From Raphanus sativus (Eukaryota > Streptophyta > Magnoliopsida > Brassicales > Brassicaceae): a stretch of 64,000 nucleotides of DNA. Within the stretch, counting starts at the first letter, position 1. Every line of letters starts with the position of its first letter. The notes beneath the pieces were generated by a model. The model worked only from the letters and a program-made list of their open reading frames with translations, was not told the DNA's origin and did no database searches. Position numbers and translations under genes: made by a program. This document shows, in pieces, positions 50,312 to 62,762 of the stretch. The stretch spans positions 4,588,001 to 4,652,000 of the forward strand of contig NC_079515.1 of assembly GCF_000801105.2 (NCBI RefSeq), in the 5' to 3' direction.

Positions 50312-51372
50312 AAATAGTTATACCTATTTATTGTATGAAAGAAAATAACATGCTTTTGTGATGATCGTTATTGGTTAGTGTTAATGTGTTAGAGATTGAA
50401 TAAAACTGCATGTCATTTTTCATACACCAAAAAAAAAGATTAAAGAATCTTCAAACGAATGTATAAATTTGAAAGTTTTCTTTTGAAACATTTTAGAAGA
50501 GAAAAAAGTGGCTACCTTGTATGATATTCTCTATTTAGTATCTGTTTAGTGTTTGACCAAATAACTTCTAAAAATTTTTGAAATCTAAGGCGAAGAACCT
50601 TTATTCTTTTTTTTTGTCGTCAAAGAACTTTCATTCACAACACTGAAATTCTAGGAGTCTTGTGAATTATATGTATAGGTCTTCAATAGTCGAAAACTGT
50701 TTATGTATGAACTTGATCGGATTTGACAGACTGCCATCACTTGACAATATATATATTTTAATTTTTTTTATTAAATTAATAGTTCTTTAAACTAATAAAA
50801 TACTAAAATTTCACCATTATTAATTTATAAAGTTTTTAGGTCTATTGTTTTTGAGTCTTAGTCAAAAATAAGCAAAAAAGGAGTAAAATACAAGAAAAAA
50901 CGAAAAAAAACAAGAAAAATATAAATAAAAATGTTCAATACTACAAAAGATAATAGATATTTTGGATGATTTGTTAGACTGTATTTTCAAAAAATTACTG
51001 TAGAAGTTTGAATCGAAGAGTTTTTGATGTAGATATGCCTCATGTAGTTGTAAAAGTTAAATAAAGAAAATAATAAAAATAGAAAATCTTTCTACAGATA
51101 ATAACTTTTTTTATAGTTTACATAATAATGCTTTAGAAAACAAAACTACTATAACCATTTTTTTTAATTTTCTTACTTTAACTTTAGAATCTAGATAAAA
51201 TATGATTGGTAATTTGAAAGTTTACAAAATAATTCTCACTTCTTTGAATCACAGAAACTTTACGCAAGTAGTTTCAGTTATGAATTCGGTTCAATATAAC
51301 TGTTCGGTTATTAATTCGGTTCAATAGTCGGTTAATTAAGTTTTTCTTCCTAGAAAATAATCAAATTCTAAG

Positions 51373-51841
51373 GAGAAATTGTCAAAAATACCATTTTCAT
51401 AGTACCACTTTTCATGTTTACACTAACCACTTTTACTACTACTTTTAATGAAGAGTCTAGATTTAAAGGTTTAGGATTTAGGATATAGATTTGATGTTTT
51501 AGGGTTTAAGGTATATAGTTTAGGGTTTAGAGTTTAAGATTTAGGGTTTAGAGTTAAGAATTTAGGGTTTATAGTTTAGACTTTAGGGTTTAGGGTTTAG
51601 GATATTAAATTTAGGGTATATAGTTTAGGGTTTAGGGTTTAGAGTTGAAGATTTTGGGTTTAGGGTTTAGAATTGGAAGTTTAGGAATTAGAACTTGGGA
51701 TTAGAATTTTGAAAAACATATAAAAACAAAGATATAAGAGTCTTTATCATTTTAATAAATAAAGTATTATTGAAAATGTGTCTTTAGTGGTGGTAAAGAT
51801 GAATAATGGTACCTTGAAAGTGGTATTTTTGAAAATTCCCC
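51373..51841. mobile_element. MULE-type MITE with telomere-repeat-like core
   Basis: 469 bp, flanked by exact AATTCTAAG copies (51364-51372 and 51842-51850). Terminal inverted repeats run about 49 bp: left GAGAAATTGTCAAAAATACC, right (reverse complement) GGGGAATTTTCAAAAATACC, continuing with GTACCA and TTTAC at matching places. The core (about 51463-51690) is a degenerate array of TTTAGGG/GGGTTTA units, the plant telomere heptamer. No open frame. The ends resemble those of the 50011-50311 element, so both may be one family. Confidence 0.85.
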
Positions 51842-52253
51842 AATTCTAAGGGAAACTAACTGAACTAACTATAATTAGTAACTCGAGTAAATTGACCAAA
51901 TTTATCCTAATTTCTAATCAAATTAAACCAAATCTAACAGAAAATAAAAAATTCAATTAGATTCCACATAACTTTCACAATCAAATTAACTGAACCCAAA
52001 CTTTGGTTTAATTTAATAAAAAAAATTATGATCTAAATTAACCGAAAACCAAACTACTTTAACCAAATTAAGCAAACGAACCTAACCTAAGCCATGCCAT
52101 CCTTATATCAAATCCGTAACTAAAATATTTGGTAAATTGTCCAAACCACTTTATATTCAATCTACAACATCCTTGAACTGAGTTATGCAAATAACAATAG
52201 AGAGAGCTAAAGAGTTGACCAAATAGACAAGTCGACAATAGGGAGAGGAGGGA

Positions 52254-55200
52254 TCACAAAGTGTTGTATTGAATCTGGTATCTCCCAAGCCACTCTTCAC
52301 CTTTCTCGTAGTAATCTTTCTTGGTAAATGCATTCCTCAAGAAGCTCAACTCAGCAGCAAACGCAGACGCTCCACGCCATGCGTCCAGTACTGGATCCTC
52401 AGCTTGAACCACGTTTATGGTCGACCCACACGGTCTTATCATCCTAATCCCACATTCCAACCGCTCTTTCATCCCCTGTACGAGGCTGCACCCACCGGTC
52501 ATCAGTATTGAGCTCGTTAGCCTCTCCTCTAACTCTTTATCACCGTGTGGTAGCCTTCTGATCGATGCACCGGCCATCTCGTCTAACCCCACTTGTTCAA
52601 TCCCAACGAGGTTAGGATGGAACAAGATCTCAGGACACCTGAATCTTTCGACACCAATCACTATCTTGTAGTCTTCCTCTGTTAGCGGACGAACACCTGG
52701 AGCCTCCCCTGGTGTCTGTCCCGTCTCTCCTTCTGCTTTCTGCTCGAACGTTGGGTCTATCTCCTGAAGTCTAGACGATAAACGAGCTAGCTCAGCCTCG
52801 TCTGAGTCAGGTCTTTCGTCGTCTTCGTCGTGATCCTTGCTCATGAGTTTGTAGAGCTGCCAGTCTTCGTCTTTAGCACCAAAAGTATCCTCTCCTTTGC
52901 CTCTATCAAACGCTGCTGTTGTCAGCAGACGCATTCTTTCTCTCTTCGCAGCGCTGAGTCGTTCCCCACGCCCCACGTTTCCAGATTTTTGATTCCCGTT
53001 TGTGTTTGAACCGTTTGTTTTCAGCCGTTTCTTTTGTTCGACTCTCTCCAACACTTCCTTGTACTGAGCTCGCATCTCCTCTAAGTAGAACTCTGGGTTC
53101 TCACTACAAACCAGAAGAAGATGATTACTCTTTCCACTCATTTTTTTTTATTAAAAACTATTGAGTTGGATGGATACATACCGACGTCTTTCCTCCTCTA
53201 ATTGATTTCTTCTCTCTTTCTCAAGTTCCTCCTCGTTACGCTTTTGCCTAGCTCTTAGCCGTCCCTCTGTTGTTGTTTTAAGAAATAGCTGTTTCTTCTT
53301 GTCCTTAAGCTGCAAGCAGCAAATGGTTAAAAACCAGATCATCATAAGCGTTAATTCACGTTAGTATCGAGACAAACCTGCTCGGGTGTAAGCATATTGT
53401 CAGGGATATTTATCAGCGGATACTTTTCGCTAGAATCAGTGTTCTCTTCGAACTCATCAGCTTCATCCTTCGGCTCACCTCTCGCTTTTCGAAGCGCCTG
53501 CGTCACCTTCAAAACGGTAGATTCCAGCTCTTGCCTTGACGCATAACCCGTGTCTGACAAAAAAGATGGAATGTCATCTTCTTCGACCTGGTCGAGTTGC
53601 TTCACGAGGAAATGCAAGCTGTGCAATTCGTTTTCCATTTCAGTTATCTTGGAAGTTCTCTTTGCTTCAGCCATTTCTCGTAGCCTTTGTCCTTGTTTTT
53701 CTCTTATAGCTGCCTTCCTCGCAATCTCTTCTTCTGATGGAGGGGCTTCGACGGGAGGAGGTATCCATGGAAGCTGCCAATACCTTGTTTTCTCTTCAGC
53801 TTCCTTTGTTCCTTCCTGGAATTTCCGGGCTTCAGAAACGTAATCAGGAGCGATATAACAGTGTTCTAGTTTCAACTCTTCTGCCTTCTCCCATGTAAAC
53901 CTAGACCTTTAGTGAAATTGAACATGGAGATAACAAAATTTATAGAAAATCTTGAAACGTGGGGAGCTACACTGAGATAGATAGATAGATTCAGTGGAAG
54001 TACTCACGCATGAAAAGGGTACTTAAGTGACAGAAGCTGCTTCAAATAATCAGTGACATGATAGCCACCAATGTTAGTTCGGCAGGATCCTTTATAAACA
54101 GGTTCTCCGTCGACAAACTTTTACCAGTGAAAAAACCATGTACCAGATCAATACCAATATAAAAGCATTGTAGGACCAATGGATGAGTAGTCACAGAGAC
54201 GTACAGGAATGGTGTGTGTTGTAGTGAAACCAGGACAGATAACAATTCCATCTTTTCGACATTTTCCATGTCTTTGGTTGTACTTATAGCTGAAAGCAGC
54301 ATCCACTCCAAATGCTGTGTGAGCAGGAGAGTTATATCAAACATTTGTTTCAATAAGAAAATCAAAAATGCAGAGGAAACAAGAGTCATACCAACAGCAG
54401 GCACTCCATAAGTATCAAATAGCAGTTCTGCCATTTTGCTACGAGAATAAACAGGGTTGCCAACGCATTCTGTAATTAGGATTGGATGATCAATCTGCCC
54501 TGCCATCAAATGGCGTTAAATCAAGAGATAGGATTCTTACAAGGACCATAAAGAAACACAAAATCAAGATGACGTAAAAAAAGATCTTGTACATACCGCT
54601 GATCCACTAGCCCCCAAACGATCAAAGGCGAAATCAAGAATCTAAAAACAGAGAAATAGAAAAGTGTCACAAGTTCGTCAGTGAATGCTTTAACTAATGA
54701 ACACAAATGCAAGAGGGAATATCTCAAGAGCTATAATTTGAAACATCAGAGAGCAGAAGCTCACAAAAAAAGACATGATGGAAGCACGAATATTCACTGA
54801 CAAAAGGGTTTAGGATCCATACATATTCCATGATCTCGAATTGATAAACAACATTGCTGTCAAAAGCAGAACGTGGTCCAGAGCGAGTGCAATCAAAGAA
54901 CTTCATCATCGCAGCATCAAAGTCCCCAACAATCGTTACAGTTTCCCCTGTACCATAAATAAAAGACACCATTAACAAACAGATAAGAATAAGGAAGCAA
55001 ATGCAAGCAAGGAAATAACTTTTACGCATAATCATATAATAATAATCTCTAAACCCCAGCTACAGTTTCAATCAACTTAAAGAGAGACTCCAACACTTGT
55101 AGTAATCTAAGAAGCATCATATAATCAGAGGACCTGTAGCTTTGTGGCGTGGCCTTTGCACGATATTGCGGAAAACAACACGAGGCTCTGTTTCTCCTGC

Positions 55201-55398
55201 CCACCTGAAAACACCGAGAAAAGTTTCAAACTTTAACCAGAATCTGAAAGTAAACTGAGATGGAATGAAAAGTTAGGGTTTATGGGGGATAAGGTACCCG
55301 ATCCGGAAGTAGGAGGCGCCATTATCGATAACGATGGGAACCGAAGGCGGAAAGAGTTTGTAATCAGTCTGCCTGCGTGTCTTCGAAACGATCGGCAT
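52254..55398 (-). CDS. ARP5: Actin-related protein 5
   Basis: Nuclear actin-related subunit of the INO80 chromatin-remodelling complex, with roles in DNA repair and development. Ten exons on the minus strand: 55398-55298, 55204-55134, 54947-54823, 54641-54597, 54494-54392, 54314-54205, 54117-54008, 53900-53378, 53309-53182 and 53103-52254, giving 721 residues (Arabidopsis about 724). Actin-fold parts: IVIDNGASYFRIG (phosphate 1), IVGDFDAAMMKFFD, ITECVGNP, FGVDAAFSYKYNQ and, in the last exon, SSILMTGGCSLVQGMKERLE. The large insertion typical of ARP5 (exons 8-10, charged and predicted coiled coil, rich in K/E/R) lies between the two actin halves. All introns are GT-AG. Confidence 0.94.
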
Positions 55399-55519
55399 GC
55401 CTGCTTCTGAGTCCTTCTCGTTAGCCTCAGTCACCGTCGTCGTCCGTATAAGTTAATTCGGACACCCGCCTAGTGCTCCGGTGAGGGAAGAAGAAAGGTA
55501 ACAAGTGGAAGTACTAAAT

Positions 55520-55710
55520 TGGGCCCAAAGCCCAAATATCGAACTACGTGGCCCACAGATAATATCATTATTTTTTTAAATAATAAAAGAGAATCCGGCA
55601 ACTAAGCCCAACGGACAATGTACATAAGTATTGGGCCTTTGTAATTTTCCTTGCGATAAAAACACTAAGCTCAGTCAGCTTCACTTCCATAGTCTTCTTT
55701 TCTAGGGTTT
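55520..55710. promoter_or_regulatory. Site II and telo-box elements in the ARP5/NAC-alpha shared promoter
   Basis: The divergent start codons are 361 bp apart. TGGGCC (site II) occurs at 55520-55525 and 55632-55637, and TAGGGTTT, a telo-box in reverse orientation, at 55703-55710, 50 bp upstream of the NAC-alpha ATG. This pairing is typical of promoters of translation-related genes in proliferating cells and fits NAC-alpha. Confidence 0.6.
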
Positions 55711-55759
55711 TAAGGTTTCCGCACAGTTTCACGAATCTTCAACTAGGACACGTATCATC

Positions 55760-56771
<1,012 letters not shown>

Positions 56772-57038
56772 AACCAAAATCGTTTCAACTTAATGTGCGT
56801 GTGTCAGAGTGATTCAGAAATTTTTGTTTTTCTTGTTTCCTTGAAAGTGATTTTCAATGTTGTATCAGTAAAAAACCTCATAGATTATTGAATTTCAGTT
56901 TGATTTGGTTTTGAATATTGGTAAGTGTTGGCGATCAAATATGAGAAGTGAAGCTAAGATAACGACAAAGAGTTTTATTTAGTTTGATACTGAATCACTT
57001 ATTGTTTATGGATACAAAGCTGCATAATGTACTCCTTA

Positions 57039-58409
57039 TTAAATAGCAGCGTCAAGGAAGGAGTTAACAGAAGAAAAGGACCTCTGGTTGTAACAATCAA
57101 GGTTACCTCCAGGATTAATTCCAAGTATGTTACAGTACCTCTGGTAAAACCCAATTCTATCCGCGACTCTAGCGTCTTGGCCACGTCCACACTCTAAACC
57201 ACCGTTAATAATATTCGTAATCACACCGTAGCCCGGTACTCTTCCAGCAGCACGGTCAGCATCTGAAGGCTGCCACTGGCCGATGATCACAGCGTGGCAA
57301 GACGGTTTTGGAGACTGAGGTGTCATCCAGAACCAAATCGCGGCTTTGAAAGCGGTCACTGCGTCGTTGGAGACAAGGTCAGGGTTGTTGAGTAAGTCAG
57401 ATCCGATGGCTCTTCCACACTGTCCGTAGTTGTAGTTCCAAGTCAGCTGCATCGGTCCTCTTCCGTAGTATCGTTTACCAGGTGCGCATGGCCATGTGGC
57501 ACTGGGTGAACAGTAGTCTGAAGAAGGGTTCTGCTCTTGTTTGAAACAGTAGCCCCATGAATATGGTCCGTCTGGTGCTGTGGCCCACCCACCTTCAACA
57601 TGCAATCGTCCATTTCATTAGTTTATTAGTCACAACTACAATAACGTAACAAATTAGACTTTTGTTAATTAAATAAAAAGTACAATCTATTACGTTACTT
57701 ATTAAACTTCTTATTTGTCTTCATTACGTGTTTAATTTTGAATTTGGGAAATTGTGCGTTTGAAACTTATGTGTGACGTTTTGTATATCAACTTTTGATA
57801 GATTTGTAATATAGAAGTCATTTTGGAAAATTTCTTATATTTGTAACGTTTTAAGCAAAAAAACTGGTAATGATAAACGTAAAAATTATATTGTTTTATA
57901 ATTCCTGTTTATAATTTTTTTAATTGGTATTTGAGTTTTTTCCATCTAAATCAAAACAATAATTATGTTAAAAACGAAAATAATCAGAGATTACCAGTGG
58001 TCTCGTGGGAAGTCTGACCAAAGAAGGCGGCGATTTCTTTCTTCCTTGTGGCGGTGTCTCCGGTGGTGCCGAAGCCAGGGAAAGACTTAGCGGCATTGAT
58101 AAAGGCATCATAAGTGTAGAAACCTCTAGCGGGACAAGCATTATCATTTCTATGTTTAAGCATGTCATCGAACTGAGATCTTGAAATGATGCCTGAAAGA
58201 TCACCAGTGGGGCCAGGAGGAGTACCGCCGCACTGGCTTTGGCAGCCAGGCTGCTTACAGTAAGGTTCAGTGTTACCGCACCATCCGAACTCGCTGCAGC
58301 ATAGACCGTTGGGGCAGAGAGCTCCTCCGGCTTGTCGACCACATTGCTCAGCTGAAGAAAATGACAAAAGAAGTGAGAAGATGAGAAAGAGAAGTAGACA
58401 AGTCTTCAT
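57039..58409 (-). CDS. Class I basic endochitinase (PR-3, HCHIB-like)
   Basis: Defence chitinase (GH19) that cuts fungal cell-wall chitin. Two exons, 58409-57995 and 57592-57039, give 322 residues (AtHCHIB about 335). Start taken at [11 protein letters not shown], since the in-frame ATG 19 codons earlier lacks signal-peptide character. Order: signal peptide (1-20), hevein chitin-binding domain with eight cysteines (EQCGRQAGG to [14 protein letters not shown]), a short proline-rich hinge (GTPPGPTG), then the GH19 domain with [13 protein letters not shown] (catalytic Glu in HETTG) and the second-glutamate region [16 protein letters not shown]. The C-terminus ends in SFLDAAI, resembling the vacuolar-sorting tail of class I enzymes. 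Confidence 0.93.
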
Positions 58410-61384
58410 TTTGCTTTGAGTTTTATGGTATTCTTTAGGCAAGTGGAGGTATTTATAGTACAACATGCAGGAGACATGACAATCGATGAGTGTTAAATTA
58501 AATTGTCACATCAATTTATATTTTTCCCATAGTTAGATTAGATACATGACTGTGGAGTATGACTATGGGCAATAAACAGTACTGGTAGGTTTGCCTTTTA
58601 TTTTTTTTTCTCTTTCACATATCTTGTTGCAAGAATAGTCAAGATATATAGCGTACGTAAGTTTTTCAATTATGAATTAAAAGTAATTATGAATTATGAA
58701 TATGAGGCGGCCGGTTCAGGATCAACTTTTTAAAAAAGTGAAATTGAAATTTCGAGAATGGAGGTAACGTATTGCATTTCCCAATTAATGTTATAGTGAC
58801 TCAAGACCAAACCATACAAATGTTTAATATTCATCCATGGCATTAGAAAATTCCCAACTACTCATCATGACTTTCTCTTCTATTCTATAATGTTTTTCCA
58901 ACATACGTGTAGTGTTTACAAATTATGAGAAAACTAAAATCTCGATAAAACTTGCTTGGCACTGGTTATATATTATAATTGGTTAAATTCAGATTTATTA
59001 AAGATACATATCTATTTTTAGTTGAAAAATACAGTCCACAATATGCTTTCTTTCGGGTACTCTCGTACAAGACATATCCATAACCGTGGTGAAAAATAAC
59101 TTAATTTCTACAGCAAAAAAATCGAATCTGAAATGTGTTTGTATCAAAGACCCGATACTATCACTGGACCACAAAATCCATTTATATATATATATGAAAA
59201 TATGAAACTACTTTACATTGTTATCTTTTATATCTCTCTACATGTAATACATAACTAGCACTTTGAGTCTTTGACTAGGTATCCCTTCCAATATGTATGT
59301 ATCTATGTGGGCTGCTTGCAGTCTCTTTCAGGAAAGATAATAATAGTGTTTATATTAGACGTTAATGTTAGATCTTATTTGAATTTCATGCCTAGCTACA
59401 GAAATATTCATGCATGATGAACCATAATCTAGGCAGCGCATCTGGTCACATGGGACTATTGATTCTACAATATGCAGCGACGAATCTAGGAAAATAATTT
59501 TGTGGGGACATAAAATAAAATAAAAAGGAAGTTGAGGACTTGGGAGGGTTTGAACCGTGGATCAGAGGGGGCAAGCAAAGGATTTAAGCCAACAATACTA
59601 AGGAAAACTTGTTGTTATATATGCAAATTGATTTATTTGTATATTTTTGTGGGGCACCTGCCTCCTCCCTATACAATGTAGGTCCGCCAATGACAATATG
59701 AGTCACCATTTGTTTGGTTCAGTCTCTTCCAGCATACGATAACATTCGTCGCTCTTTGATTGATGTGATTTTGCTGACTCAGTTACAAAGCACTATCATA
59801 TGTCCATCCTCTGCTTCTTGTACAAGTCTTGATAGAAATCAACTACCAGGTTCATCTAATTTGTCACATCTTCTAGTAATTTGATCCAATTTGTATTCTC
59901 CTTTCGAAAAAGGAATTAAGAAATCAGTTTTTTCTCACTAGAGAAGATTATTGTTCGAACATATAACAAATATTAAGAATGTATAAAAGTTAGTCTTTCA
60001 GAAAACAGAATGATCATAAATATCATAGTTAATCAGCAGTTCAATTCTGACATTAGATCTTTTTCATAACTAATTAAAATAGGGTTGATAGATTTTGAAA
60101 ATGGACTGGTGCTGCTCAATATTGCTCTGACGCTGGTTTGCCCACATTTGAAATGAAACAATATGGGTACCCATCTACAATTCATAATGAACGCATATAT
60201 TAAAACACAAAGGTAGATGCTCTTGGTGTTCTTAGTTCTCATAGAGCTCTAAAAATATTGGCACAGAAGAATGAAGATACCTGACTTCTTCTCACTTAAG
60301 CAAGGACATGACATCTAAACTTCTTACCGTTTTCATAGAGGTCTCTGTAAAACACATGTTGAGGTTTGTGTTCGATTTCTTTTCAAACGAAAAGACAAGA
60401 AAATGAGTGGGCAGTGTGAATGGATTTACCCTTGGTTCATTATTAGCTTCACGACGTTGTCTACTACTTCTACTGTCTCTGTTTGCATTAGCCTCCGGCT
60501 TGTCCTTCTTATAAAACGCTTTTAAGGCTCTTCTCACAAACGGGCAGACTAGCTTTACTTCCATTGTTGATACGTTAGAGATCTTGCATATTTGAATTTT
60601 TGATATGGATATTAGTATAATCACTCTTGAGATGTTATGAAGGTTATTTCAAGAAGAAGCAATACCTTTACTGCAGGTGTACCTTGAAATGATCCCAAGT
60701 TAGTCTCGAATGCGTGAAGCCGCACGTCTCTGATGTCCTCAACTTGCTATCTTACCTATACAAAATCCAACAACACTGGAATGATTCAAACATATGGGTT
60801 TAGAATGGTGACAACTGACAAGATTTTGATCCTAGTGGTTTCAAGATTGTATAAAAGAGAGATTACAGTGATGAGATTGAGCGGGTCCATGAGATTACAG
60901 TAAAGCCTCACAAAGAGGCAATATTTTTGAGTTCTACTAATAAGTTCTACTCATGACTCAAATTAAATAATATATAACTCATGTCACCAGTCAGATTTTT
61001 GTTTTTGTAAAAAAAAAGGGAAAAAATTGTGCTTTGTTTTTATTAGTAAAGCCATGTTGTGCTTTGTTTTTATATCGAGTCAAACGAAATATAGTAAAGC
61101 CATGTTGTGCTTTGTTTTTATTTTAAATTAAAATTGTCTTTTCTCTAACCTGAATCAAACCTCTTTCGTGTTAATGGCTTTCACGATCATGAGTCATGAC
61201 TACTTTCTCGTACTCCGAAAAAACAATTTCAAGCCAATGCATGAAACATCATACGCTTATAATTGCTGGCACGACTGTTACTTATGATCTCACATCTTCA
61301 CCACATTAATCCCATTTATATAGCTTCACTAAACACATGGTTAGTTAGTTACCATTTTTTCTCTAGACTCCATAGAAACGCAAA
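58410..61384. other. Gene-poor gap upstream of the DUF547 gene
   Basis: 3 kb without a supported gene. The part near 58410-58520 is the chitinase promoter. A small open frame on the minus strand (60564 to about 60430, starting [12 protein letters not shown]) is flanked by possible splice sites, but its continuation stops after a few codons, so it is not called. A hAT-like MITE lies at 59475-59692. Sequence at 61005-61125 repeats GCTTTGTTTTTAT and AGTAAAGCCATGTTGTG segments. Confidence 0.5.
59475..59692. mobile_element. hAT-type MITE with 8-bp target duplication
   Basis: 218 bp flanked by exact ACAATATG copies (59467-59474 and 59693-59700), the size hAT elements make. The ends are imperfect inverted repeats: left CAGCGACGAATCTAGG, right (reverse complement) CATTGGCGGACCTAC, both close to the widespread CAGTGGCGGATCTAGG-type hAT terminus. 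No coding capacity. Confidence 0.78.
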
Positions 61385-62056
61385 ATGAATATTAAAAACT
61401 TACTTGAAGGTCAACAAAGTGTAGCGGATCTTCTTGATCATCATCGCCGTCTAAACCGCCAGGAATTGCAAAACCAAGTAAGTCAAAACTCATCTATAGA
61501 ACTGGAAGAGAAGAGTGACTTGCTAAAGAAGAAACAAAAACTTCGTCTTCAGAGAGATGTGATGAAAATGCAAGGAGAGCTAGAGGACGAGCAAGCACTC
61601 AACAAGGCTTTACGTGGTATACTACGTGGTCCTGTCTTGTCTCAGCCTCGTCTCTCTTTACTGCTTCTTCCTCCTCAGGCAAGTCTATTTATAGATTTAA
61701 AAAAACTCTGCGTTTTGAATGTTCAAATGAAAGAAATGTAACATGATTTTGAGGTTTTTTAGGTTCAAGAGATAATAGAGGAGCTTGCTACGGTTGAGGC
61801 AGAGATACTCTGCCTCGAGAAACAAATCCAAGATCTGAAACATGATGTGTATAGTGAGAGGAAAGTGAATCAAGAACTTGAAGCCAGATTTGATGAAAGA
61901 GAAGAGAGGATGATGATGACTACTCCTAAGAAACTACTACAAAGGCAGAATCATCTTCCTTGGGAACCTGACAGTGACATTCCAAAGATGAGATCTAAGG
62001 ATCTAAAACAAAGATCCAAGTTACAGAGTTGTGAAGATCCTCATGGTTTCAAGGAT

Positions 62057-62200
62057 ATTCAAATGAGCAATCCCTTCTCACCAAGACACAGTTCTTCGAG
62101 TTTTTCAAGAATGCAAGATAGCAAGAACATTCAAATGAGCAATCCCTTCTCACCAAGACACCGTTCTTCCACATTTTCAAGAATGCAAGATAGCAAGAAA
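62057..62200. repeat. 72-bp tandem repeat within the DUF547 gene coding region
   Basis: Two adjacent in-frame copies (62057-62128 and 62129-62200) encode two nearly equal 24-residue segments beginning IQMSNPFSPRH and ending SRMQDSK. There are few nucleotide differences, so the duplication is recent or homogenised. Confidence 0.9.
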
Positions 62201-62446
62201 GGGCAAGAGACGACACCAAATGGAGTATCAGAGGATCTGTTGAAGTGCTTGATGGGAATCTATCTGGAACTCAACAGGTTGTCCCGTGAGCGAGAAGGTT
62301 CAAGAACGGTTTCAAAGCTGAGCCTCTCACACCTGAAGAACGCTTCTTTCAAACGCGGATCGGTGTATGGTCAGAACGCATCAAGCCTTGATCCTTATGG
62401 AGTTATGATGGGGACTTCTCAAAGAGACATTGGAGAGTACAAGAAC

Positions 62447-62762
62447 TGTTAAGCTAGCTGGGCTTCACACTTAAAACCAATTGGTGATAAGTAGATTGAC
62501 CCATCTATCTTATATACTAGTGAATATTAGTTCCAACTTCCGATGTGGGACACTTTGTGTCTAATACGCCCCCTCGAGATAATGGCTCTTTGAGTGTCAA
62601 TCTCGGAATTCATGGGCAAGGATCGATGGGCCAGCTTTGGGCACAGATCGATGTGGATCGGGTTAGACTTTGTGGATCGTGGGCTCTGATACCATGTTAA
62701 GCTAGATGGGCTTCACACTTAAAACCAATTGGTTTTAAGTGTGAAGCCCATCTAGCTTAACA
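62447..62762 (-). mobile_element. TRIM retrotransposon with a palindromic 5' LTR
   Basis: 316-bp element flanked by AGAAC (62442-62446 and 62763-62767), a 5-bp target duplication. On the minus strand, from high to low coordinates: a 5' LTR replaced by a perfect 68-bp palindrome (62762-62695), then immediately a primer-binding site TGGTATCAGAGCC (62694-62682), complementary to initiator tRNA-Met, about 128 bp of noncoding interior, a polypurine tract GAGGGGGCG (about 62575-62567), and a 120-bp 3' LTR (62566-62447) ending AACA. The palindrome arms are the terminal 34 bp of the LTR, mirrored, with one difference from the 3' copy. No gag or pol. The size and layout are those of TRIM elements. Confidence 0.82.

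Larger units (their letters stand above)
49405..52253. other. Transposon-rich gene-free gap
   Basis: About 2.8 kb with no exon. It contains TTCGGTT-type repeats at both sides (49455-49680, 51270-51330 and 51860-52090) and two MITEs with target duplications (50011-50311 and 51373-51841). The remaining DNA is AT-rich. Confidence 0.7.

Noticed and set aside
51463..51690. Interstitial telomere from a chromosome fusion
   Set aside because: The repeats are degenerate and enclosed by 49-bp inverted ends with a 9-bp target duplication, so they travel within a MITE.
60430..60564. Possible small gene starting [12 protein letters not shown] on the minus strand
   Set aside because: The first stretch is open with a GT after it, but joining to the next AG gives a stop after three codons; no family match, no supported continuation.
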